64,000 bases of DNA from Ruminococcus_G sp964621905 (GTDB lineage Bacteria > Bacillota > Clostridia > Lachnospirales > Lachnospiraceae), in contig CAZUNG010000004.1 in the NCBI GenBank assembly GCA_964621905.1, positions 62,001 through 126,000 of the forward strand, in the 5' to 3' direction. The notes beneath the pieces are model-generated. The model did no database searches and had not been told where the DNA came from. It saw nothing but the letters and a program-made list of their open reading frames with translations. The translations under genes and the position numbers were made by a program. Shown one piece after another: positions 1-7,588 of the stretch. Within the stretch, counting starts at the first letter, position 1; each line of letters begins with the position of its first letter.

Positions 1-193
1 CGCGATGTCCCTGTCCGGCTGCAAAGAACAGTGTCAGATCCTTCGGATGTCCCGTTTCCAGGAAACGTTTTTCAAGCGCTGTGGACAGCGCCTCCGGACA
101 CGCACAGCTTACGAAACCGCCAGTCGCGATTGTATCGCCGTCCTGAACCTTGAGCGCAGCTTCTTCCGCTGTGATAATACTTACCTTTTTCAT
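1..193 (-). CDS. Acyl-CoA:acetate/3-ketoacid CoA-transferase, N-terminal part
   Basis: Only the first 64 codons lie in the window; the gene continues past the left edge. The start MKKVSIITAEEAALKVQDGD, followed by IATGGFVSCACPEAL and then FFAAGQG, is typical of the first domain of large family I CoA-transferases (YdiF / propionate CoA-transferase type), which move CoA between acyl-CoAs and short-chain acids such as acetate. The ATG at 193 follows an AGGAGG-like site. It lies downstream of, and on the same strand as, the butyryl-CoA:acetate CoA-transferase-like gene, but 178 bases away with its own promoter-like sequence and a long inverted repeat, so it is probably transcribed separately. The catalytic glutamate lies outside the window, so the substrate cannot be judged. 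Confidence 0.8.
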   Translation of the reverse strand, partial: MKKVSIITAEEAALKVQDGDTIATGGFVSCACPEALSTALEKRFLETGHPKDLTLFFAAGQGHR

Positions 194-240
194 TGTTGTC
201 ATCCTCCTCTTATAGGAATTTTAAAACATTTACTATGTTA

Positions 241-300
241 ATATTTTATCGTATTTGCTGTAATTTGTAAACGTATAATTGTGCAAATACGATAAAATAT
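241..300 (-). promoter_or_regulatory. Promoter with 17-bp perfect inverted repeat upstream of the left-edge CoA-transferase
   Basis: ATATTTTATCGTATTTG at 241-257 is repeated exactly as its reverse complement at 284-300, with a 26-base spacer. On the minus strand a TTTACA -35-like hexamer lies in the spacer and TAAAAT, a -10-like hexamer about 17 bases downstream, lies inside the proximal arm. The arms therefore bracket the promoter. The spacer is too long and AT-rich for a normal terminator loop, so a pair of operator sites for a regulator that contacts both arms is the favoured reading (inference). Confidence 0.55.
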
Positions 301-305
301 GGCAG

Positions 306-354
306 CTGTTCAGGTCAGGCGGACTGCAGAAAGATAACCCGCCCTGACAGCTAC
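306..354 (-). terminator. Stem-loop after the butyryl-CoA CoA-transferase gene
   Basis: On the minus strand AGCTGTCAGGGCGG is followed after a short loop by CCGCCTGAC and then ACAGCT, giving a long interrupted stem 20-60 bases after the stop codon of the upstream gene. The downstream run is only TATTTTAT, so termination efficiency is uncertain. Confidence 0.45.
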
Positions 355-371
355 CACATATCATACAATTC

Positions 372-1718
372 CTAACGTTTATTGCTCGCTTTCCAGATCT
401 TCATCTTTTCCGCATCCTGAATCAGCTGGTCGCGGAAATCAGGATGAGCAATCGAGATTACGGCCTCACATCTCTGCCATGTGGAAAGTCCTTTTAAGTT
501 TACCTTTCCGTATTCTGTGACGAGGAAATGCGTATTGGTTCTTGTATCTGTCACGATAGAACCGGGATCCAGGATCGGAAGGATTCTGGACTGGAGCTTT
601 CCGCTCTTGTCTTTAAATGTTGAAGAGCAGCAGATAAAGCTTTTACCTCCTTTGGACAGGTATGCGCCCAGAACGAAATCCAGCTGGCCACCCGCACCGC
701 TGATATGCTTGACACCGGCAGATTCCGCATTGACCTGTCCAAACAGATCGATATTGACCGCATTGTTAATGGACATGAAATGATCCAGCGCAGACACCGT
801 CCGCACATCATTGACGTATCCAACAGATGCGCTGTACATCTCCGGATTGTTGTCAATATAATCGTACAGCTCTCTGCTGCCGGCGGCGAACGCATACACC
901 TGTTTTCCTGTATGGATATTTTTCTTTCTGCCGTTGATCTTACCGGCCTTTGCCATTTCCACATAAGCATCCACGTACATTTCCGTATGGACACCGAGAT
1001 CCTTCAGATCCGATTCCGCGATCAGCTTGCCCACTGCATTCGGCATACCGCCGATTCCAAGCTGAAGGCATGATCCGTCAGAGATTTCTTCCAGAATATA
1101 CTCTGCAACTTTTTTGTCAACGTCTGTCATCGGTGCCTGACTGCCGCCGAGTTCCGGCACCAGAGGATTTTCACCGTGTACGATCATATCTACATCTGTG
1201 ATATGGACACAGCTTGTCTCATCACCGTAAGCGACAGGCATATTCTCATTTACTTCCACGATCACGATTTTAGCTGTCTCACAGACTGCCTTCAGATGAG
1301 ATGCACTCAGCCCAAAATTAAAAAATCCATGGATATCCATTGGGGCAACCTGTATCATTGCCACATCAGGCTTACAGTCCATATCATAGTAATAACGTGG
1401 AAGTTCAGAATAGCGGATCGGTCCATAGTACGCAAATCCCTGAGCGATCGCTTTTCTTTCTATCCCCGTCATATGCCAGGAATTCCATGAAAAATGCTCT
1501 TTTACATTTTCCACTTTAAAAATTTCCGGAACCTGGAGCAAAATGCCTCCTCTTACTTTGACATCGTAAAGCTCATCTGCCCGTTTCGCCAACGCTGCAT
1601 CGAGTGCAACCGGAGTTGCGGTACTCCACGCATAGTCTACCCAGTCACCGGATTTCACTGCTTTCACAGCTTCCTCTGCCGTCGTTAATTTCATTTCATA
1701 CTGTTTTTGTATGTTCAT
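372..1718 (-). CDS. Butyryl-CoA:acetate CoA-transferase (4-hydroxybutyrate CoA-transferase family)
   Basis: 448 residues, the usual length for the butyryl-CoA:acetate / 4-hydroxybutyrate CoA-transferase family. The enzyme transfers CoA from butyryl-CoA to acetate, releasing butyrate as the last step of butyrate formation in many gut Clostridia. The HTEMYVD segment near residue 244-250 carries the expected catalytic glutamate (about E246), which forms the CoA thioester. GIGGMPNAV near 221-229 and GAGGQLDFVLGA near 340 match glycine-rich motifs of the family. Start: ATG at 1718 behind an AGG-containing site. It is followed by another CoA-transferase gene and preceded by its own TATACT promoter. 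The exact acyl substrate (butyryl, 4-hydroxybutyryl or propionyl) cannot be settled by eye; no neighbouring thl-hbd-crt-bcd genes are visible. Confidence 0.82.
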   Translation of the reverse strand: MNIQKQYEMKLTTAEEAVKAVKSGDWVDYAWSTATPVALDAALAKRADELYDVKVRGGILLQVPEIFKVENVKEHFSWNSWHMTGIERKAIAQGFAYYGPIRYSELPRYYYDMDCKPDVAMIQVAPMDIHGFFNFGLSASHLKAVCETAKIVIVEVNENMPVAYGDETSCVHITDVDMIVHGENPLVPELGGSQAPMTDVDKKVAEYILEEISDGSCLQLGIGGMPNAVGKLIAESDLKDLGVHTEMYVDAYVEMAKAGKINGRKKNIHTGKQVYAFAAGSRELYDYIDNNPEMYSASVGYVNDVRTVSALDHFMSINNAVNIDLFGQVNAESAGVKHISGAGGQLDFVLGAYLSKGGKSFICCSSTFKDKSGKLQSRILPILDPGSIVTDTRTNTHFLVTEYGKVNLKGLSTWQRCEAVISIAHPDFRDQLIQDAEKMKIWKASNKR

Positions 1719-1790
1719 TGATAGCCTCCAATCACCTAATACTCATCAACTCGCAAAAAGTGCGGAAATCCCCGCTTTCTTACGTTGCCA

Positions 1791-1820
1791 GTATACCATA
1801 AAATTACTTTTTACCGCAAC
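1791..1820 (-). promoter_or_regulatory. Promoter of the CoA-transferase gene
   Basis: On the minus strand TATACT (reverse complement at 1791-1796) is preceded about 18 bases upstream by TTGCGG. The 70-base leader contains a small GCGG/CCGC hairpin followed by ACTTTTTG, which might act as a weak attenuator. Confidence 0.45.
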
Positions 1821-1844
1821 CCGGTTTTTCAGGGCAGATGGCAT

Positions 1845-1885
1845 AAAAACAGGCGAAAAAGCAGTTGCTCTCTGCTCTTCGCCGT
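1845..1885 (-). terminator. Rho-independent terminator of the dlt-like operon
   Basis: On the minus strand ACGGCGAAGAGCAG pairs with CTGCTTTTTCGCCTGT across a 7-base loop and is followed by TTTTAT. It begins a few bases after the stop codon of the SGNH gene (1888), so it marks the end of the five-gene operon. Confidence 0.75.
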
Positions 1886-1887
1886 TT

Positions 1888-2850
1888 TTATATCAGTATG
1901 TCCGCCAGTTCTCTGCTGAAAACTTCGGCACGGTCCCCATACATATGACCTTCATAATCCGCAAAGTCATCCAGTGTCCACGCCTCATTTGTCATACCGG
2001 GTTCGTTAAAATTGTAATACGTGACGTCAAACTGTTCCGTCAGCTGACGGAAATACTGAAATGCATTGTCATACAGAGACTGATAATCTTTATACGTAAC
2101 ATCCGGGATCGGTGTCGTTATCGCAACAAGCTCAATATCTTTAGCCCTGCAGTACTTTGCCAGCTTCGCAAAATACTTCAGAGAATTTTTCTCCATATGC
2201 GTCAGAGACCACGGTTCATAGTCCAGCTTCCGCTTTGCCTCTTCTGTTCGCCTGCGATACATGAAACCATTGGACTGAAAGGCCTGTCCCGCCGTATCAA
2301 ACGCCTGTACGCCATATGTTTTATAATCTTCCGTCTGCTTTCCATCTACAACTCCGCGAATATTCAGTACCTGCTTCCGATATGCAAACCACGGAAACAA
2401 CGCAAAACGAAAATCCGCTTCCATCGCCTTCGCAAAGAAGTATTCCGCTTTCGCCATCGACAACGGCATCTCCCTGTAAATCAGGGTAAAATCCGCCTGC
2501 TGTGTATCCTTGACTGTCCAATAGCTGGGATCAAACTCATAGATCACACGCTCCGGGGTATGATGTTCACATAACAGCTTCAGCATATAATAAGAATCTC
2601 TCGTGTATTCCCCGCCCCGGCATAAATTGATACTCTTTCTTTTGGTCACGGAATCAATGATCCCCGGGTCGATTCCCGCAAACCCATGGGAAGTTCCCAG
2701 AAATACATCGTCGTACTTCTTTGTTGTCATGTTGTGAATGTCAATGCGCACGTAATTGTTGGGAATCAGAAGGTAATTCAGCACGCTGTTGACCGCAATG
2801 CAGACAGCCAGCAGGATCACCGGAAAAAGAATCTTTTTAAAATTGCGCAT
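1888..2850 (-). CDS. SGNH-fold surface protein, DltD-like (last gene of dlt-like operon)
   Basis: 320 residues from the ATG at 2850. A longer reading frame exists to 2937, but that part overlaps the MBOAT gene, and the ATG at 2850 follows an AGGAGGG site and starts a credible N-terminal membrane anchor (residues about 5-30). The segment FLGTSHG near residue 50-56 places Ser54 in a GxSx nucleophile position, and Asp and His near 298-302 sit where SGNH hydrolases have the rest of the triad. DltD-like proteins hand an aminoacyl group from the MBOAT protein to a polymer outside the membrane. The gene overlaps the MBOAT gene by 14 bases, so translation is likely coupled. Overall similarity to DltD is loose; an AlgX/AlgJ-like acetyltransferase partner is an alternative. 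Confidence 0.65.
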   Translation of the reverse strand: MRNFKKILFPVILLAVCIAVNSVLNYLLIPNNYVRIDIHNMTTKKYDDVFLGTSHGFAGIDPGIIDSVTKRKSINLCRGGEYTRDSYYMLKLLCEHHTPERVIYEFDPSYWTVKDTQQADFTLIYREMPLSMAKAEYFFAKAMEADFRFALFPWFAYRKQVLNIRGVVDGKQTEDYKTYGVQAFDTAGQAFQSNGFMYRRRTEEAKRKLDYEPWSLTHMEKNSLKYFAKLAKYCRAKDIELVAITTPIPDVTYKDYQSLYDNAFQYFRQLTEQFDVTYYNFNEPGMTNEAWTLDDFADYEGHMYGDRAEVFSRELADILI

Positions 2851-4375
2851 AGATAAACCCTCCTGCCATCGATGGATCTGCTCCCAGCAGCGGAAGTGAC
2901 AAAAGCAGTACCAGGACGACGCCAAAACGTACGACACACGGGCTCTTTAGCACCTCGGCGGCAACATTTACCTGGCATTCCTCGCGTAAACTCACAATAA
3001 AAAGCAGCACACAGCCGGCCAGAACAATTCCCAGAAAAATCAGACATGCCTGGGGCTTTCCGTCGGCAAGCGCCAGAAATCCAGGCTGAAACAGCGGAGA
3101 CACATCAAATCTGGTCACCGCATTTTTCATCATCCCAAACGCCTGCGAGAGATCACTTCCCCTGTCAAAAAACCAGCTGATATTGACCAGAAGAAATGTC
3201 CGCAGAATCTGAAAGACATGAAACCACCGCGAATCATTCCGAATATGACAGGCTTTCTTCCACTTCCTGTAATTACCTGCCATCAGCCCGCTGAATGCAA
3301 TAATCAAACCATTGTACAAGCCGTAGGCGATAAATTTCCACGCAGCGCCATGCCAGATACCGACCACCAGAAAGACAATGATATTTGCCAGGCAGATGGG
3401 CAGCGTTCTTCCAATACTTTTTCCAAATATTTTTTTTGCCCGTTTCGTAAAACGTCCCATCCATTTGGAAAGTGAAACCGGATAAAAAATATAATCTTTC
3501 ATCCAGGTACCCAGTGTAATATGCCACCGGTGCCAGAAATCAGTGATAGAAACCGCAAAAAATGGTCTCTTGAAATTCTCTTCCAGGCGTATTCCAAACA
3601 GGGACGCTATTCCGATGACAACATCCATTCCGCCAGAAAAATCTCCGTATAGCTGCACCGTATAGCCGAGAACCCCAAGAATGGCCATGCCGCTGTACGT
3701 CTGATAATTCCCGAATATCACGTCCACAAACATCGCTGCATTGTCAGCAATGACAATTTTCTTGAAAAATCCCCAGAGAATCCGAAGAAGCGCTTCCTGT
3801 GTCCGCTGCATGTCAAAAGCATGTTCTGCAAACAGCTCTTTTGACAACGCGGAAAAACGGCTGATCGGTCCCTGCAGAATCTGTGGAAAAAAAGATACAA
3901 AAAGTGCAAATTTAAATGGATTCTTCTCCGGCTCGCATTTTCCCCAGTACACATCCAGCAGATAGCCCATGGACTGAAACGTATAAAAAGAAATGCCAAG
4001 CGGCAGCAGCAGATTCATAAACTGAAAATCCGTATGAAACAATGTGTTGACATTGCCAATCGCAAAATTCGTATATTTCAGAACCCCCAGCATGCCGAAA
4101 TTCAAAAACAGCGTAAGAACAAGAACCCTGCGTTTCCGGCCGCGGGTCTGTTTTTTATCTGTTTCCCCCTGGCCGAGTGTATACATTCTGCCGGCCGCCA
4201 GGTATGTCGTAATGGTTGAAAACAACAGGAAAACAACAAGCTTCACTCCCGCGGACAGATAGTAGATATAACTGAACGCCAGCAGCCACTGCCACTGAAC
4301 CCGTTTCGGGATCAGATAGTATCCGGCAACTGCTATTGCAGTAAAAACTAAAAACTGCAGTGAGATGAGTGACAT
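2837..4375 (-). CDS. MBOAT-family membrane acyltransferase (DltB/AlgI-like)
   Basis: 512 residues with about ten or more hydrophobic segments. MBOAT marks are visible: QGPISRF near 168-174, DFWHRWHITLGTWMKDYIF near 279-297, and GIWHGAAWKF near 339-348, whose His342 is the conserved catalytic histidine of this family. In DltB-type proteins the membrane enzyme takes an acyl group from a carrier protein on the inside and passes it outward. The gene sits directly after the carrier protein gene (11-base gap) and overlaps the SGNH gene, the same order as dltC-dltB-dltD function requires though not the classical ABCD order. AlgI-like O-acetylation is the main alternative, but AlgI systems lack a dedicated carrier protein and adenylating enzyme. 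Confidence 0.85.
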   Translation of the reverse strand: MSLISLQFLVFTAIAVAGYYLIPKRVQWQWLLAFSYIYYLSAGVKLVVFLLFSTITTYLAAGRMYTLGQGETDKKQTRGRKRRVLVLTLFLNFGMLGVLKYTNFAIGNVNTLFHTDFQFMNLLLPLGISFYTFQSMGYLLDVYWGKCEPEKNPFKFALFVSFFPQILQGPISRFSALSKELFAEHAFDMQRTQEALLRILWGFFKKIVIADNAAMFVDVIFGNYQTYSGMAILGVLGYTVQLYGDFSGGMDVVIGIASLFGIRLEENFKRPFFAVSITDFWHRWHITLGTWMKDYIFYPVSLSKWMGRFTKRAKKIFGKSIGRTLPICLANIIVFLVVGIWHGAAWKFIAYGLYNGLIIAFSGLMAGNYRKWKKACHIRNDSRWFHVFQILRTFLLVNISWFFDRGSDLSQAFGMMKNAVTRFDVSPLFQPGFLALADGKPQACLIFLGIVLAGCVLLFIVSLREECQVNVAAEVLKSPCVVRFGVVLVLLLSLPLLGADPSMAGGFIYAQF

Positions 4376-4386
4376 CGCCTAATCCT

Positions 4387-4617
4387 CTAACTTTCTTCCT
4401 GTAATCTTACTACCATATTCCAGAGTGCCTGTGCTGAATTAAAGTTTTCCGGAATGATATCGGCCGGTGTAACAGAGATATTGAATTCATCCTCCAGTTC
4501 ACTGACGATGGAAAGAATCGCAAAAGATTCCAGAATTCCGTCATCGATCAATGTCGTACAATTTTCATAGTCCTCTCCAGGCTGTATCTCCTCTAAAATT
4601 TCTAAAACTTTTTCCAT
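4387..4617 (-). CDS. Acyl carrier protein, DltC-like
   Basis: 76 residues, the usual size of a stand-alone carrier. The motif DDGILESFAIL puts Ser31 where 4'-phosphopantetheine is attached; the hydrophobic pattern of helices II and III fits the fold. The ATG at 4617 follows AAGGAG and overlaps the end of the decarboxylase gene by 16 bases. In the operon it is expected to carry the acyl group made by the adenylating enzyme at 5807-7357 and to present it to the MBOAT protein. No phosphopantetheinyl transferase gene is nearby, so a general AcpS would have to load it. Confidence 0.85.
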   Translation of the reverse strand: MEKVLEILEEIQPGEDYENCTTLIDDGILESFAILSIVSELEDEFNISVTPADIIPENFNSAQALWNMVVRLQEES

Positions 4618-5810
4618 ACTGTTTCTCCTTCTTTTTCTGAATTGATCCCATCTGTCGGATCATCCCCGCGCACGAGTCTGACACCATTTTGTTCGGAATA
4701 GAAAAATATCTTCGGAAGATCCCTGCTCAGGAAAAGATGAATTCCTTCCGTCACGGAATACGCTCCCGTCCGTTGAAATACCAGCAGATCTCCCGGCTTG
4801 ACCCCCGTAAGCGGAAGCTGTTTTACCAGAACATCCCCCACTGTACAAAGTGATCCGCAGATATGATAAAGTGCCTCTTCTCCTCCGCAGTTTTCACGCA
4901 GATGCTCAAAAAAGGGCAGTTTCATAGCCATTGACTGTCCATAATAATTCAGATGGTGGATTCCGCCGTCTACGATACAGTAGTTCTGACCTTTGTTCTG
5001 CTTCATATCTACGATAGAAGTCACATACACTCCGCACTCCGCCGCCAGAAATCTTCCCATCTCAAGAGTAATCTTCCCACGAAATTTCATGCTGTTCAAA
5101 ATCACAGCAAACTCTGCAAGCATTTCTTGGGGATCCGCCTGTTCGTCTTTCTGAAAATATGGAATGAAAAATCCCGGTCCATATTCCAGATGGCCCGCGC
5201 GGTACCCGTACTGTTCTTCTAAATCCGCCAGAAGTTCATCCAGATATAAGAGTTCTGTTTTCATCCTGCCAAGCTTCTGCTTCTGCGTACCCGAATAAAA
5301 CTGAATTCCTTCTATGCTGACATGAGAAAACCGATTCCGCGTTGTAATCAACTCTCTTATCAGCTCCTCATCCATTCCGAACTGGTTTCCACTGGTTATG
5401 CGCAGCAGAACTTTTATGAACAATCCCAGTTTTTGAGCACACTCCTCAAGCAGCAGAAGCTGCTGCAGCGATTCCGCCGTAAAGGTATTACTCCCGTTCC
5501 ATCTGGCCATCACGGCTTCGATATCTTTTTTTTCTTTGTAGACGCCTGAGAGCACAACTTTCTTCATGGGGATCCTCAGGCGCTCACAGATACGCAGTTC
5601 CCCGGGAGAACAGACCTCAAATCCGTCAGCACAGGAATGTACTGCACGTACCAGAAATGGATTTGCCTTCATGGCATAGCAGATCCCGGCCCGCTCTCCC
5701 AGAATCGCCTTCACATCCGCAATCCTGCTTCTGACCTGATCAAGGTCAAAAAGATAGAACGGCGTCCCGCATTCCGCTGCAATTTTTCTGATCAGCATCT
5801 GATGCGTCAT
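4602..5810 (-). CDS. PLP-dependent decarboxylase of the alanine-racemase fold (DAP/Orn decarboxylase family, possibly BtrK-like)
   Basis: 402 residues. Fold-type III features are plain: CYAMKANP with the PLP lysine at Lys48, the glycine loop EYGPGFF near 209-215, E250-x-G-R in the EPGR position, CGSLCTVGDVL near 318-328 with Cys322 as the decarboxylase cysteine, and Tyr351 in GAYS. Diaminopimelate, ornithine and arginine decarboxylases belong here, as does BtrK, known to decarboxylate glutamate while it is bound to the carrier protein BtrI. Its place between the adenylating enzyme (ATGA overlap at 5807-5810) and the carrier protein (16-base overlap) argues that it acts in the same pathway and is not the housekeeping lysA. 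Whether the substrate is free or carrier-bound is not visible. A racemase-like role is less likely given the cysteine motif. Confidence 0.8.
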   Translation of the reverse strand: MTHQMLIRKIAAECGTPFYLFDLDQVRSRIADVKAILGERAGICYAMKANPFLVRAVHSCADGFEVCSPGELRICERLRIPMKKVVLSGVYKEKKDIEAVMARWNGSNTFTAESLQQLLLLEECAQKLGLFIKVLLRITSGNQFGMDEELIRELITTRNRFSHVSIEGIQFYSGTQKQKLGRMKTELLYLDELLADLEEQYGYRAGHLEYGPGFFIPYFQKDEQADPQEMLAEFAVILNSMKFRGKITLEMGRFLAAECGVYVTSIVDMKQNKGQNYCIVDGGIHHLNYYGQSMAMKLPFFEHLRENCGGEEALYHICGSLCTVGDVLVKQLPLTGVKPGDLLVFQRTGAYSVTEGIHLFLSRDLPKIFFYSEQNGVRLVRGDDPTDGINSEKEGETVWKKF

Positions 5811-7357
5811 TCCATCACCTCCAGCCGCTTCCGAAGTTCCTTTCGGTCTATTTTCCCATTTTTCGTCAAAGGCATCTGACTGACCTTTTCAAACAGGTTC
5901 GGTATCATAAATGCCGGGAGCTGCTGCCGCAGCTCTTTGATTAGTGCTTTTACCTCAGCTCCTCCCACATAGCATGCCCCGATCTTATTCACTTCTTCCA
6001 GATAGATGACACAGGCTCTTTCGATTCCTTCTGCCTTTTCCATGGCCGTCTCGATCTCTCCCAGTTCGATTCTGTGTCCCATATGTTTGATCTGAAAATC
6101 TTTCCTGGATGCAAAGCAAAGTTCACCTTCCCTGTTATAAAATGCCAGATCCCCTGTCCGGTAGATTATCTGAGGATACGCAGCATTCCGTGGATTTCTC
6201 ACAAATGCTTTTGCCGTCTGCTCAGGATTACCGTAATAACCAAGAGCCAGTGCCGTGCCCGCCACACAGAGTTCACCTTTTTCATACGGTTCTGTCACCA
6301 ACTGGTCGTTATCGTCCAGAAGCAGCACGATTTCATTTGCAAACGGCTGACCGATCGGCAGGTTCTCACCAGCTTCAAAATCCCGTTCTACCTGATAGTA
6401 CGTACAATTGCATGTGATTTCTGTCGGACCGTACAGATTGACAAACACCGCATCCGGCAGTGCCTTCCGCCACTGATTCAGATGTGTCACCGGCATTACT
6501 TCTCCGCTGAAAAGTACTTTATTCACCTTCTTCGGTATCTTATAATCAAACCCTTTCAGTGTCGTGATAATGCAAAGCGCAGAAACTGCCCAGACCAGCG
6601 TTGTCACCCGTCTCTCATCCAGAAAATCCAACAGCTTCGTCGGAAAGGAAAAATACTGTTTTGGAATTAATTCCAGTGTCGCCCCGGTCTTCATGGTCGT
6701 GTAAATATCCTTTACAGAAACATCAAAATCCAGCGGCGCCTGGCATCCGAACACATCCTCTCCTGTAAATCCGAACGTCTCCGTAAACGCATCGATAAAA
6801 TCAAGTACAGACCTGTGCCCGACCAGCACCCCCTTGGGGACTCCGGTGGACCCGGAAGTAAAAATGCAGTACAGCGGATCCAAATCTGTGCTCTGCCTGC
6901 GCACATTTTCAAGAATATCCGGACATGCAGCGGTATCTGACAACTCTTCGAGATACAGGACCTGCTCATCCAGGGTGATCTTTTCCAGTGCTTTTCTGTG
7001 CTTTGCATCCGTGATCACAAAGGGATGTCCCAAGGTATCCAGGATCTGGCGGATGCGTGCCGCCGGCTGCCGGCTGTCCAGCATCACATAAAAGTTTCCG
7101 CTGTACACAACTCCAAAAAACACAGTGAGCACCGCTGCCGATTTATCCATAAAAACAGCGATCGGCTGTCGGTGCTCATTGCTGCGTGCTGCCAGTGCCG
7201 TCCCAATCTGCTGACTTTGTATTAACAGCTGCCGGTAAGTCAGTGAACACTTGTCGTCTTCGACCGCTGTCTTATCCGGATTATTAGCAGCAGATTCTTC
7301 AAGATACTGCAGCACATTTCTTCTGTGAGATGACCCTTGCATATAATATTGTTCCAT
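5807..7357 (-). CDS. Amino acid adenylating enzyme, DltA-like (first gene of dlt-like operon)
   Basis: 516 residues from the ATG at 7357, chosen because GAGGAG lies 10 bases before it; an ATG at 7375 has no such site. ANL-family cores are clear: CIFTSGSTGVPKG (A3, near 164-176), FDVSVKDIY (A4, near 211-219, the aspartate that holds the amino group in amino-acid-activating members), YGPTEIT (A5), YRTGDL (A7) and NGKIDRK with the catalytic lysine near residue 502. It should adenylate an amino acid and load it on the carrier protein at 4387-4617. The A4 aspartate makes an alpha-amino acid substrate likely. There is no C-terminal carrier or condensation domain, so this is a stand-alone enzyme as in dlt systems, not an NRPS module. 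No DltX-like small ORF precedes it. Confidence 0.85.
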   Translation of the reverse strand: MEQYYMQGSSHRRNVLQYLEESAANNPDKTAVEDDKCSLTYRQLLIQSQQIGTALAARSNEHRQPIAVFMDKSAAVLTVFFGVVYSGNFYVMLDSRQPAARIRQILDTLGHPFVITDAKHRKALEKITLDEQVLYLEELSDTAACPDILENVRRQSTDLDPLYCIFTSGSTGVPKGVLVGHRSVLDFIDAFTETFGFTGEDVFGCQAPLDFDVSVKDIYTTMKTGATLELIPKQYFSFPTKLLDFLDERRVTTLVWAVSALCIITTLKGFDYKIPKKVNKVLFSGEVMPVTHLNQWRKALPDAVFVNLYGPTEITCNCTYYQVERDFEAGENLPIGQPFANEIVLLLDDNDQLVTEPYEKGELCVAGTALALGYYGNPEQTAKAFVRNPRNAAYPQIIYRTGDLAFYNREGELCFASRKDFQIKHMGHRIELGEIETAMEKAEGIERACVIYLEEVNKIGACYVGGAEVKALIKELRQQLPAFMIPNLFEKVSQMPLTKNGKIDRKELRKRLEVME

Positions 7358-7393
7358 TTGATAAGAACTCCTCATTTATTCATTTACCCATCC

Positions 7394-7421
7394 AGTATAC
7401 CACAGGAATATCACGATACAA
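7394..7421 (-). promoter_or_regulatory. Promoter of the dlt-like operon
   Basis: On the minus strand TTGTAT (complement at 7416-7421) and TATACT (7394-7399) are separated by 16 bases, close to a sigma-A promoter. The proposed left end of the integrated element (7448) lies only about 27 bases upstream of the -35 box, so the core promoter is intact but any upstream operator may have been displaced. Confidence 0.65.
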
Positions 7422-7447
7422 GGAATTCTCTCTTATAAAAGGATTAA

Positions 7448-7458
7448 GAATTTATTAA
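7448..7458. repeat. Candidate left attachment-site core of the integrated element
   Basis: GAATTTATTAA occurs here and again at 21963-21973, flanking the element in direct orientation. An ATAAAA run lies 5-7 bases before both copies. The core is short and AT-rich, so the exact ends remain uncertain. A second direct repeat, TTTGTGACTAAC at 7494-7505 and 21823-21834, lies inside both ends and could be an integrase arm site. Confidence 0.45.
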
Positions 7459-7493
7459 CTTTGGATAACGTATTTAAAGGATTTAAAGATGTT

Positions 7494-7505
7494 TTTGTGA
7501 CTAAC
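7494..7505. repeat. Candidate integrase arm site, left copy
   Basis: TTTGTGACTAAC is found here and at 21823-21834, inside both proposed element ends and in the same orientation. Tyrosine integrases of this type bind short arm repeats beside the crossover core. The right copy overlaps the last codons of the integrase gene. It could instead be the core itself. Confidence 0.35.
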
Positions 7506-7559
7506 GAGTGTATAACGCAAACATTGCTTAAGCCCCCAAAATAACCTTTTAACAAGCTT

Positions 7560-7587
7560 ACAGCCCCCTATTTCAGAGGGCTGTTTT
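7560..7587. terminator. Hairpin terminator at the end of the element's 808-residue gene
   Basis: ACAGCCC at 7560-7566 pairs with GGGCTGT at 7578-7584, directly next to the stop codon at 7589-7591. The T-run (TTTT) follows on the plus strand, while the minus-strand side has only AAGCTTGTT, so it may work best against transcription entering from the left. Confidence 0.5.
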
Positions 7588-7588
7588 A

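Noticed and set aside
5..241. Open frame of 78 codons on the plus strand at the left end
   Set aside because: It lies opposite a well-recognised CoA-transferase start and its promoter; no recognisable protein features.
2850..2937. Longer start of the SGNH protein at 2937
   Set aside because: The added residues overlap the MBOAT gene in another frame and do not look like a signal or membrane segment; 2850 has an AGGAGGG site.
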